From assembly GCA_949317995.1 (NCBI GenBank), contig OX439037.1, positions 18,774,324 through 18,838,323 on the forward strand: DNA of 64,000 bases, read 5' to 3'. The DNA is from Acholoe squamosa (Eukaryota; Annelida; Polychaeta; Phyllodocida; Polynoidae). Made by a program: the position numbers and the translations under genes. A model generated the notes under the pieces. It worked only from the letters and a program-made list of their open reading frames with translations. It was not told the origin of the DNA and made no database searches. Shown one piece after another: positions 44,611 to 54,480 of the stretch (position 1 is the stretch's first letter; each line of letters opens with the position of its first letter).

Positions 44611-45414
44611 GTGTCTGATAACGGACCCCAATATGTGTCCGAACAATTCCGGGATTTCTGCAACGAGTGGGACATCGAGCAGATGACCAGCAGCCCTTAT
44701 AACAGCAAGGCTAATGGTAAGGCTGAATCAGCCGTGAAGACGGCGAAAAAGATTATGCGTAAGTGCCGAGAGGCAGGGACTGATCCCTATCTTGCCATAT
44801 TAGATCATCGGAACACACCAACACAGGGCATGCTATCTAGCCCCGCGCAACGTTTGATGAGTCGCCGCACCAAAACAATGCTCCCGACAGCCCCTGCACT
44901 TTTGAAGCCTGAAGTGGTAGATGTTAGACACACCAAACGCGACCTCAAACGAGGCCAGGCGCTGCAGGCTGAGTATGCCAACAGAAAATCTGCCACTCTG
45001 TCCCCTCTGGAGGAAGGAGACACTGTGCGACTCGAACCTTTCAAACTGGGTAACAAGGCCTGGACCAAAGGAACAGTCATCGAAAGACTGGATGCAAGGT
45101 CATACACCATCGAAACACCCACTGGCATACTTCGAAGAAATCCCCAACACCTGAAGAAAACAAAGGAACCCAACACACGGGCAGAGATACCACCAATCAC
45201 TGATAACGAAGCCAGTGCAGCACCTCCAACAGTCACACCACGCTCACCTGCTAAAGAACAACCTAAGAAGGCCACCACTCCAGATAAGAAACGTCAGAGT
45301 AATCCAGTGGCCAAACCGGCTAACCAAATACCCGAGCCGGCAGAGATGCCTGCACCACCAGTCGAGACCACTAGGTCTGGCCGAGCAGTTAAAGGGCCAC
45401 TACGCTTCCAGTAA
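44611..45414 (+). pseudogene. pol: Gypsy integrase, C-terminal part after frameshift
   Basis: The +1 frame resumes integrase with SDNGPQYVSEQF (second Asp at 44617) and GKAESAVKT (Glu at 44725), giving the D-X35-E spacing. A basic, proline-rich tail follows to the stop at 45412-45414. No ATG is suitably placed, and the upstream frame overlaps, so this is a broken pol and not a separate gene. Confidence 0.9.
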
Positions 45415-45762
45415 AGCATACGTGTCTGACGCATAGGGCAGAATAATCCCTGTCATTCACGCAGAGGCGTCAGGCAGTCTACCTGACCCTACTCTTTCAT
45501 TTCAGCGCATTGACTATTTCAAGAACATGAAACAATTATTAATTACTATAATGACTCACTAAGCATATCATTTAAAACTTATATCACATAAACACTACGC
45601 ATAGTTAGAATAGTTACATGAGTTAACTGATGATTCAAGATAAACTTTATGAGTTATACATAAACATACATGAACTACTCCAAAGACTCGAGATGAACTT
45701 TTAATAAGTTACCTTTATGATCTAAAGATATATGTCATTCTCATTTCTGTCAAAAGGGAGGA

Positions 45763-45912
45763 TGTTGTGTGTTTACGCGTACACGCGCATGTGCGGCCGC
45801 CATCTTGTTTCTTTACTTCCGGTAACAACAATCTCAATACACATGGCTGAGTCAATCTAGAGCTACTCTGTGTTACTCATCTTTAATCCATGATCATCAT
45901 CATGTTTTAACA
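45763..45912 (+). repeat. Gypsy 3' LTR
   Basis: Identical to the 5' LTR except for one G/A difference in the cgtacNcgcgc block near its start. Preceded by the polypurine tract at 45752-45762. Confidence 0.93.
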
Positions 45913-45917
45913 TAGTA

Positions 45918-47807
45918 ATTTACTGGAATTACCGACATACCAACATGATGCCAATATGCTTTTTGTGAAACTGTTTTTATATCTATTCCAGGAAACAAAT
46001 GTATCAGTACTTGTATCCAATCTTGTATATCCTGTCTTCATATTGTAACAGAAAACCGCCATGTGCAGTTACAATAAATGCCTATTTTATAGGGCATAAA
46101 AAAGAATCCAGAGGGGAAAAGCTAACAGTGAGAGGGTTTGTCTGCCTGGTCAGAACAAATCGATATAAACAGGTACCATGCTGTGGGAGACTGGTGTGTG
46201 TCGGGGGGGGGGGGCTCCCAGGGTCCGTCTGCTGGCCATTAGTACGCCTTATTGTCAGGGGGGGGGGGTAGCAATGGTCGGGGGGGATCAGACATCATTT
46301 GGTCCGGTCTAAGTCTACGACCACCATTCAGGTGATAATGTCCCGTACTGGCCCCATCCCTTAATAACGGGTCGCGGCCTTTACCTCCCCAATCAAGGTA
46401 AATGTCGTCTGATTGCATTTTCCCGCCAAATTACTGCCTTCTCACCCATTGCTCCCAAACGATCTCCAATGGTATTTCTGTGCCCATGGGATTATGGTAT
46501 TTATGGACACTTCTGCCCTTTAAAAAGTAAAGCATATTTTTTTTCTTCGCTTTTTTTTTTTTTTTGAGAATGAGATGTAAAACCAAGGAGCAATGAGTTA
46601 AACGATGAGCAAACGGTCGCTATTAGAGTTAAGGATTGAGGTAGAAGCGGAGAGACAGCCCGTATAATTAATGTGTCTGAAGTGGAAGTAGAGGTCAGTG
46701 GTAGTTGTGTGTCGGGGGAGGGGTGCATATTAAAGCAGTAATAGATCACTGTTCTTCTCTGCCTCCCTACTGAATACCCCCCTCCCATAGTATTAGTTAC
46801 TCATGTCCTGCCAACTGACTATTACCATGGAATAAGGCTGTTGTGTTAATCTGTCCATTGCATGGCGGAGGTCCCAATGGTCATTCCCTCAATCAGACCC
46901 CTCCCTGTGTGATTTAGTTTTCTACAATGTCAAACAAATCAGGGGACTACAGTGCACGTGGGGATTCTTCCATGTGTTAGACACAATTTGCCAAAATATT
47001 GGAATCGACCTATAAAATTACGTCTGTGATACCTGTTGTACACAGATGCATGTATATGAATTTACATTTTAACGCCCAAACTCAGTCCACTTAATAATTT
47101 TACTTTTCTTTCAGATTTGACTAAATTCCTTTCAAATATTTCGGCTAATATAGAGTCAAACTGGGGCGGGGGCATGCAAAATTGTAGTTACCTTCTACCA
47201 ACGGTTCAGCATTGAAATGTCAGAAAGTGAATCACTTAAATCTGAAATGTCCTGTGGTGACTGAGATTTCTGTCTGTAAGTAGTACACACAGATGGGACT
47301 TTTCACCGGGCGGAGGAATCTTTCCCCTCGCGTGCGGAGGGTACACCACTGGGGTCAGCCGTGATGAGATTGTTCAGGAGGATGGGGTCGGGGAGGGGGG
47401 GGGGTAGTGCGTGGCTGGTGGGTGCCAGGGAGGGTGGGGGGGGGTACATGTCCATAAGGTGGTTTGTGGCGGTTTGTCCTATTACCATGGTTACGAGTTC
47501 CTCCTGTTGGTCAGTCTGGACCCTGGATGTTGTGTGTGTGTGGAGGGGGCGGAGATGAACGCTCTTATATGCATCACACTGAGTTACATTTTGAAGACAG
47601 ACACTTCTGTAATATTGATACATATTGTACTATAGCTAGAGGATGTACTTCTTTTTAATCCAGCAACAAAAATGCTTCTAAGGAAAAGATACATTGGTAC
47701 ACACTGGTTACTTCAGACGTACCCTTATGCCGATGCCTACGGAAAAGCTACAGGAATAAGGCTACACACCCCCCTATGTGAAGGAATAAGGACGTATGAT
47801 CTGAGAT
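45918..47807. other. Intergenic DNA, no gene recognised
   Basis: Homopolymer G-runs at about 46203-46212, 46259-46268 and 47395-47403; a T-run near 46550-46565. No coding or RNA features identified. Confidence 0.5.
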
Positions 47808-47852
47808 AGATGCCATAGTGTAAGAGTGTAGGTCCATGTAGTTGTAAATGGT
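47808..47852 (+). repeat. 45-bp direct repeat, left copy (possible LINE target duplication)
   Basis: Begins agatgccatagtgtaagagt and ends gttgtaaatggt. It is identical to 54436-54480 and lies directly before the apparent 5' end of the LINE. Confidence 0.85.
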
Positions 47853-48039
47853 TCGACAGAGGGGCATGGCGGCATCCGACTGAGACGCGCAGCGGGATCG
47901 GAGGTGCAATATTAGAGAATAATCTGAGTCAACCTACCTGAACCTAGTCTGTCAATGGATTAACTTCAACATAAAGGTGTTCTGAAGTGATAAGACCACA
48001 AATACAGACATAATATTTGTCAATATCGTCATAACTGCT

Positions 48040-49551
48040 ATGTCTCAGCGAGGGATTGGACCGGCGACTAGAAAGTCAAAGAAGGGCGAGCTACCTGACA
48101 GCGCTACACTGCAAGAGGTAATTATAGCTGTCAATGCCTTGGGTTACCGAATGACTGAATGTGAATCTAAAACTGCTGGCATCATGGAAACATTAAACAA
48201 TGTTCAAGATACCCTTGGAAATGTTAAAACATCTTGTGAAAAAACTGCTGGGGCTCTAGATGGCATTAAACAGTCCATTACCACTACCCAAGATACACTT
48301 ACACGTTTGACTGACTCCATGTCAACCACTGAGGCCGCCATGAAGTCACACCAACTGGTTTCTGTAGCGCAGACTAGACTCCTTACTGAACATTGCAACA
48401 AGTTTTCAAATATAGAGAAGGATGTAAAAGGTAAAATCCTTATTATAAAGGGAGTCAAAGAAGAAGTTACTGATATAAAGGATCGAGTTACCAAGCTACT
48501 TTCTGATATTGAGGCGGACTTTGGCATTGAAACTGTAGAATATATGGAACGTGTAGGCCCGAAACCCAAGCCTAATGGTCAGGGATTTATTCCCAATGAT
48601 AAACACCGTCCAATACGAGTTGGCTTAGTACGAGCCACTGTAAAACCAAAAATCATGGCGCTTCTAAAAAACCTGAAGGGCAAGGCTTTATGGTCTAATG
48701 TCTCAATTGGAGATCAGCTTGATGAAGTGGAAAATAGACAATTCACAGATTTAAGAGCTATATACTTTCAAGCAAAGAGTGTGGGCCTCAAGGCTCAGTT
48801 GCGCCAAAGATCTGTGATTATAGAAGGGAAGATATACAACTATGAGAACATTGGTAATATCCCCCATAAAGATGTAACATTGGAACTAGCTACCACAGGA
48901 GTAACACCAGATGGGCTCATGTTTAGATCTGTACACAATCGTCTCTCGAATCTCTACTCAGTCAAGTTTAAATGGAATGGAACTGAATATAACAGTGCAG
49001 AACAAGCCTTTCAGGCTGAAAAGGCAAGGCGGAGTGGCAGACCTGACGCTCTAGAGAAAATTATGTCAATGTCTAATCCCTATGATATCATGTACGAAGG
49101 CAAAGAAATCAGACACTCAGTGGAATGGGCCAAAGCTGCTGAGAGAGTAATGCTTAGCATCCTGAGATCTAAATTCAGAGATCCACAGTGTAATTATGCT
49201 CTCTTAGACACTGGAAATTTACAGTTATACGAGGCTGGCTTCCACCCAGTGTGGTCTTGCGGGTACCATCTTGGCCAAGCTAATCAGTGTACACAAGGGA
49301 GCCTAAAGTGCAAGAATCTACTAGGTATTATTCTGTGTCGACTCAGATCGGAGCTTCAAAGAGAGACTGATGAGATGGCCGAGACTACCAGAGAGGAAGA
49401 AAACCCACCCCCATTAGAAGGAGATGAAGATGAAAACCTGCCGGAAGAAAACCCAACAGAAGTAGCACAACAACATCTTCAGACACCTAAACAACAACAA
49501 CCCGGGCTAAATCCTCACAATCCTAATGGTTCACCTGAAACAGAATTGTAG
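48040..49551 (+). CDS. LINE ORF1: coiled coil + RRM/CTD-like + NADAR-like domain
   Basis: 503 residues from ATG 48040. Residues ~25-130 look like a coiled coil. Residues ~130-280 resemble the LINE-1 ORF1 nucleic-acid-binding region (KILIIKGVKEE, RPIRVGLVRATVKPKIMALL). Residues ~290-440 match the NADAR/YbiA-like fold pattern: LSNLYSVKFKWNGTEYNSAE, then QAFQAEKA, EWAKAAERVMLSILRSKF, YALLDTGNLQLYEA, HPVWSCGYHLGQAN and KNLLGIILCRLRSEL. NADAR proteins process ADP-ribose derivatives, and some remove ADP-ribose from DNA guanine. Glu321 in the SAEQxFQxEK motif is where the family keeps a conserved Glu. Residues after 440 are an acidic, Pro/Gln-rich tail. The role in retrotransposition is unknown; the domain could be an inactive RNA-binding derivative. 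Confidence 0.82.
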   Translation: MSQRGIGPATRKSKKGELPDSATLQEVIIAVNALGYRMTECESKTAGIMETLNNVQDTLGNVKTSCEKTAGALDGIKQSITTTQDTLTRLTDSMSTTEAAMKSHQLVSVAQTRLLTEHCNKFSNIEKDVKGKILIIKGVKEEVTDIKDRVTKLLSDIEADFGIETVEYMERVGPKPKPNGQGFIPNDKHRPIRVGLVRATVKPKIMALLKNLKGKALWSNVSIGDQLDEVENRQFTDLRAIYFQAKSVGLKAQLRQRSVIIEGKIYNYENIGNIPHKDVTLELATTGVTPDGLMFRSVHNRLSNLYSVKFKWNGTEYNSAEQAFQAEKARRSGRPDALEKIMSMSNPYDIMYEGKEIRHSVEWAKAAERVMLSILRSKFRDPQCNYALLDTGNLQLYEAGFHPVWSCGYHLGQANQCTQGSLKCKNLLGIILCRLRSELQRETDEMAETTREEENPPPLEGDEDENLPEENPTEVAQQHLQTPKQQQPGLNPHNPNGSPETEL

Positions 49552-50167
49552 TTTGTACAGGGCCCCATGCCAGCTTAGGTATTATTGACTATAACCGCAA
49601 TGAATCTGTGCCTATAATTATCATTGATCTCTACAGCGCCCACTGAGTGGGAGTCGCGGTTGGTTTAGCATTGATTTAGCTCTATTTTGGGCGCGACCCT
49701 TGTGTTTGGTATTATGTTTCAATTACCTTGACCCACTGCCCTGATGTACTCAAAATCATAACATATCAATCAGCTGACCAGCATACGAAGGTATAGCTTT
49801 TGTTACAGGGATTCTATATGATATTTGAGACGGAGTGAAATCTTTGACACAAGTATAGGTGTAATTTCATTGACATTGAAACATTATGCATAATTGAATT
49901 GATACAATAGTGGCACTTCTCCCACAACGCGATGTATGCAAACATAGGAGGCCATAAGAGCCGGATACCTATGTTGGGATTAAGGGGGTTAATAATGGGG
50001 GTAATATTATTGGTAAGTGTATATCAAGGAGCAAAGAGGGAGGTGATTCCCTGTAGCACAAAGTCAACCTACTGTGTAGCCAATTGTCAATCTGCAGCGC
50101 TACATGCTAATTTTTACATCAGGTATACAAATGAGGTTCAGAACACTTGCTCAAGGCTAAGTATACT

Positions 50168-52999
50168 ATGACGAAACCGATGTTTAAAAAGGGTTTTACA
50201 ATTGTCCATTTAAATGCCCGAAGTATCCGTAATAAAATGCCTAGCTTGAGAAGGGATTTAGATAGACAAGGTATTGAAATTATTTTATTCTCTGAAACAT
50301 GGCTTAACTCTACCGACTGTGATGGCTTATACACGTTTCCCAGATATAACTTTTTTAGACAGGATCGAGTTAGTATATATAGAGGGGGAGGACTGTGTGC
50401 ACATGTTGATGAAGCAGTCACTTGTTCTATCGATACTTTTAAACACTTGAATAGATGTAATGACGATATTGAAATACAGTGGCTATTATCTGTTAAGGGA
50501 AATTCGAAAAAATCAATTATATGCAATATATATAGACCACCCGACAGCAACTTAACCAACTTCTGCGATACTTTGAAAGCCTTATTTTTACAAATTGACA
50601 TTATGGATTCATACGACATATTTGTATTGGGTGATTTCAATGTAAATACTCTGATTAATTCAAATGAAAAAAACAAACTCTACGAGGCACTGGACCAATT
50701 TCATTTAAGACAGATTGTCAATTCAATAACTACTTCCTCCGGAACTAATACATGCATTGACTTAATTTTCACTAATTGTAACAATATTGTATCTTCAGGC
50801 CCACTGGATTTTCACCTAAGCGATCATCTTCCAGTTCATATCACTAAAAACCATGTCAATGTTAAGAAAAGATATAGACAATTTTATGGTAGGTCTTATA
50901 GGAATTTTGATATGAATAAATATATCAGCGACCTAGATGTATGTGATTGGACGTATTTTGATAATAGTAATGATGTCACTGAATGTTGGGATATTTTTGA
51001 AAATATGTTAAAAAGAATGTTAGATATTCAGTGCCCGGTGAAATCATTTAAGGTACAAGATAAACCTGCTCCATGGATGACAAATTTTCTACTTGAGCGT
51101 ATAAATGATAAGAACAAATTGCTAAAGGCTGCACGGGTTTCCACCTCACTTATAGATTGGCACAATGCAAGGACCATTCGTAATGAAGTTAATAATGAAA
51201 TTAATTTAGCAAAAGAGGCTTATTACAAGGAATTGTCTGAAAACATGATAAATGATTCCAAACAATTTTGGACAATTATGAAAGACATTTTACCTTCTAG
51301 TAAAAATGGAACGAAAAGTATCAACTTGACGAATACTGATGGTGATACAATATCATTGGATGAAACTTCGGGTTTTATAAATAAATTTTTTGCAGAGATA
51401 GGTCCCTCATTAGCCAGTGCACATAACAAAGAATTTGAGTTTAAGGGTACGCGATGTATTGATGATATGCCTGATTTGAAATTTTCAGATGACGAAATTA
51501 TAAAGGCATTGAAAGATCTAGATATATCTAAGTCGTCAGCCATAGAGTATTTACCAACAAATATATTTAAAGCTGCAGCCTTGCACATGTCTGCAAGGTT
51601 TATTAAGATCATTAATTTATGTTTAGCCAAAAATTGTATCCCTGATAAATGGAAGATTGCAACTGTGACTCCGCTACCAAAAGGAGGCGACTCCACTAAT
51701 GTGTCTAATTATAGACCAATCAGTGTACTACCAGTTCCTGGTAAACTACTAGAAAGACTAATACATAATTCTATCTCAGATCATTTGGAAACTCATAATA
51801 TTTTGTCTAAAAACCAAGGAGGATACCAAAAGGGTAAATCGACTATAGATTCTATTGCCAAGCTAGTAGATGATATTTTAGAAAATAGAAATTTAGGAAA
51901 TATTTCAATAGCCATCTTTATTGATATAAAAAAAGCTTTCGATTCCGTAAATCACTCAATATTAATAAAAAAACTAGAGCAATATGGGATCAGAAATAGA
52001 AATTTAACGTTAATTGAGAATTATCTTTCTAGGAGACAACAATGTTCAGTCGCAAACCACAAGAGATCTAGTAACCTTCCATTATCCTGTGGGGTACCGC
52101 AAGGGTCTATATTAGGACCTCTCTTTTTCCTTTTGTATATAAATGATTGTATTTCAACCTATGATGTTCACTCCACTATGTTATATGCAGATGATTCCGT
52201 TTTGTATGCTCATGGAAAAACTATCCAAGATATTTCTACTGTATTAAATACGGCTATAAACAATTTTTTCATGTGGTCATCTATAAACAAACTTACTGTG
52301 AATGAAAGCAAGACCAAGGTAATGGTCTTTGCATCGTCAAAAAAGTTAAAGAAGTTACCAAAACCAAAAATTTATTTGAATAATGAGTTATTAAAATGTG
52401 TTATTTCTTATAAGTATCTAGGGGTCATTCTTGACCAAGAGCTTAACTTCAACATGTACATTAGAAGTGTTATAAAGAATGTTAGATACAAGTCATATTT
52501 GTTGTATGCCACAAGGAAATGTATGTCTAAACAAACAAGGTTACGTATATATAAATCCTATGTTGTGCCAGTCATTGATTATTGTGACATTTTATATATT
52601 GGTTCTAAAGACGACCATCTAGGAGAACTTCAAAGACTCCAGAATAAGTGCCTAAAGACGTGTATGGCATACCATATACTAACCCCTACAAATAAGGTTC
52701 ATGCTGATGCTAATCTCCCTAAATTAAAATATAGACGGGATCATCACCTTAGAGTGTTTGCTTATAAGAGAAGGTTTCAGGATGGCTATGTGAAACAAAT
52801 TGTAAGACAGACTAGGTTCAATGCTGCTCCTGTATTAGATTATCCTATTCCTAAGTGTCGTGCCTATGAGTATACTCCTAAAGTGTTGTCAGCAAAAGCT
52901 TGGAACAACCTCAGTGTTGAGTTAAGAGATATAGTGGAAAAGGACTCATTTAAGGCTAAATCTAAAGATATTATGGTCACAAAAATTCCTGTGGTTTAA
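50168..52999 (+). CDS. LINE ORF2: endonuclease-reverse transcriptase
   Basis: 943 residues from ATG 50168 (the frame extends a few codons upstream without an ATG). The endonuclease (residues ~10-230) shows LNARSIRNK, SETWL (Glu43), GDFNVN (Asp156) and SDHLPV (Asp219, His220), the catalytic set of exonuclease-endonuclease-phosphatase enzymes. The reverse transcriptase (~440-720) shows YRPISVLPVPGKLLERLI, QGGYQKGKST, FIDIKKAFDSVNH (Asp586), CGVPQGSILGPLFFLLYIND and YADD (Asp675-676). A C-terminal region of about 200 residues includes the KYLGVILD motif. All catalytic residues are present and no internal stops are seen, so it could be active. Confidence 0.93.
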   Translation: MTKPMFKKGFTIVHLNARSIRNKMPSLRRDLDRQGIEIILFSETWLNSTDCDGLYTFPRYNFFRQDRVSIYRGGGLCAHVDEAVTCSIDTFKHLNRCNDDIEIQWLLSVKGNSKKSIICNIYRPPDSNLTNFCDTLKALFLQIDIMDSYDIFVLGDFNVNTLINSNEKNKLYEALDQFHLRQIVNSITTSSGTNTCIDLIFTNCNNIVSSGPLDFHLSDHLPVHITKNHVNVKKRYRQFYGRSYRNFDMNKYISDLDVCDWTYFDNSNDVTECWDIFENMLKRMLDIQCPVKSFKVQDKPAPWMTNFLLERINDKNKLLKAARVSTSLIDWHNARTIRNEVNNEINLAKEAYYKELSENMINDSKQFWTIMKDILPSSKNGTKSINLTNTDGDTISLDETSGFINKFFAEIGPSLASAHNKEFEFKGTRCIDDMPDLKFSDDEIIKALKDLDISKSSAIEYLPTNIFKAAALHMSARFIKIINLCLAKNCIPDKWKIATVTPLPKGGDSTNVSNYRPISVLPVPGKLLERLIHNSISDHLETHNILSKNQGGYQKGKSTIDSIAKLVDDILENRNLGNISIAIFIDIKKAFDSVNHSILIKKLEQYGIRNRNLTLIENYLSRRQQCSVANHKRSSNLPLSCGVPQGSILGPLFFLLYINDCISTYDVHSTMLYADDSVLYAHGKTIQDISTVLNTAINNFFMWSSINKLTVNESKTKVMVFASSKKLKKLPKPKIYLNNELLKCVISYKYLGVILDQELNFNMYIRSVIKNVRYKSYLLYATRKCMSKQTRLRIYKSYVVPVIDYCDILYIGSKDDHLGELQRLQNKCLKTCMAYHILTPTNKVHADANLPKLKYRRDHHLRVFAYKRRFQDGYVKQIVRQTRFNAAPVLDYPIPKCRAYEYTPKVLSAKAWNNLSVELRDIVEKDSFKAKSKDIMVTKIPVV

Positions 53000-53532
53000 A
53001 TGATAATATTAATGATTGCAATAATTAAGTTTTATATGGGTCAATCATTAGACCTAGGTGTAGCAACCGCGCCAGGTCCACATCAACTGACAAAATTAAT
53101 ATAATTGCCTTGTATTGTATTATAGCTTTATATCAGGCTATATAGTTTTTAGTCAAGAGATGTTGTTAAGGGAATCACCCCCTTGAATTTGAAAGCTCAT
53201 GTTGCGAGGGTTATTCAAGGGAGGGGGGAAGGGGGGAAGGGATGGACATGGGATGTATTTAGTCAAGAAATATAAGTACCATTATAGGTTGTCTGCCATG
53301 ACACAATAAGTATGAGTGAACCTTTCCTTTTTGTTATTAAGTTTAATAATTTTATATGGTGTCACCAAAACAACATAGTGTATGAAGGTGGCACCATTAA
53401 CTTGATTGACCAGCATAGTATTACCTCCATGGTAAATGGTTATAATTGAGAAAGTGCTATATATGGCCATGTATCCTGCACACACCTTAGGTCAATAAAG
53501 TTTAAATTTGTTCAAAAAAAAAAAAAAAAAAA

Positions 53533-54435
53533 GAGATGTTTAGTTGAACGAAATGGAACAACTCCCTCACCTTCACCCCCACCCTCCCCACTACCCCCTC
53601 TAGTGCACCCCCCCCCCCACCTCCCAGGCTGATGTTTGAGCGGAGTGACCGTTCACACCTCATCCAGTCTCCCACTGTTCGACACCAGACAGACACGCCG
53701 CCAGATGGCACCACCACACCTCTGTGTGCGCATGTGCGACAAACACGATTTCCTGTCGTGTTGTAAGCACGAATTGACCCCTAGGTGCAGCAAGACAGAC
53801 ATGTGTGAAATACATGTATATAGCACGATGGAGCTTTCTTTTCTTCTTTTTCTATTAAACCCTTTAAAAAAGAAAGGTCGCGTGATGTCTTTAAGTTCAC
53901 GTTCCTTAGTTGTCATGATGCCCCAAATGAAGGACTGGGCTTGCATTACAACATCATACTCACCTTCCGGGAGTGTATCAACTCTTTAGGGTATGCATGA
54001 TGCACTAATGTACTAGCGGCCCTTGGAGAGTTACCTCGGCCTCCATATGGTTAAATGTCTGGTTAGGTGTACGTAGAGAAACACTTTGAGACAAAATCTC
54101 ACAACACTTAAGTTCTCTTTCAATACGCAGCGAACTTTCCTAGATAGATTATCAATGAGATTCAAATAACAATAGATATTACATCAAACACAATAAATGC
54201 GGACAAACACGCTTCTCTGATAAGGTAGCTTGGCACCGTTTTATACGGAAATGATCTACGTTTTGGACGCTACACCATTTTCGTCTCAGTCAAATCATTA
54301 TCTCTCTAACTTTTTTGGTTCAATGTTCCAACACTTTTAAAATATTTGTATCCTAGTCCCAGCAATGTTCCAAAACTTTTAAAACATTTGTATCCTAGTC
54401 CCAAAGCCTTGTTCAGCACTTAAAGCTGTCTTCCC
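53533..54435. other. 0.9-kb segment between the LINE poly(A) and the second 45-bp repeat
   Basis: Unique sequence with a tandem duplication of about 44 bp near 54320-54405 (unit includes cacttttaaaatatttgtat). No coding frame and no poly(A) at its right edge. If the 45-bp repeats are a target duplication, this segment entered with or after the LINE. Confidence 0.5.
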
Positions 54436-54480
54436 AGATGCCATAGTGTAAGAGTGTAGGTCCATGTAGTTGTAAATGGT
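54436..54480 (+). repeat. 45-bp direct repeat, right copy
   Basis: Exact match of 47808-47852, 6.6 kb away. Sequence diverges immediately on both sides. Confidence 0.85.

Larger units (their letters stand above)
40501..45912 (+). mobile_element. Ty3/gypsy LTR retrotransposon (Mag-like), full length but broken
   Basis: A 5.4-kb element flanked by the 5-bp duplication TAGTA at 40496-40500 and 45913-45917. LTRs are 150 bp, TG...CA, and differ at one position. A primer-binding-site-like tggtaggcagctgg follows the 5' LTR, and a polypurine tract aaaagggagga precedes the 3' LTR. The domain order is gag, protease, reverse transcriptase, RNase H, integrase. The very short LTRs and the gag zinc-knuckle pattern suggest the Mag lineage. 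Two lesions are seen: a MITE in gag and a 4-nt frameshift in integrase. It is probably young, because the LTRs are almost identical. Confidence 0.93.
47853..53532 (+). mobile_element. LINE retrotransposon, structurally intact, with NADAR-type ORF1
   Basis: A ~5.7-kb non-LTR element: 5'UTR of about 187 bp, ORF1 (48040-49551), a 0.6-kb spacer, ORF2 (50168-52999), a 3'UTR with AATAAA at 53494-53499 and a 19-A tail at 53514-53532. Both frames are open. ORF2 has an apurinic-like endonuclease and a YADD reverse transcriptase, of the jockey/CR1/L2 broad group. The 5' boundary is inferred from the 45-bp direct repeat. Confidence 0.85.

Noticed and set aside
44805-45278. 157-codon frame on the minus strand
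   Set aside because: Antisense shadow of the gypsy integrase coding sequence.
50147-50167. Upstream TTG start for LINE ORF2
   Set aside because: The first ATG in frame is at 50168, which is the more reasonable eukaryotic start.
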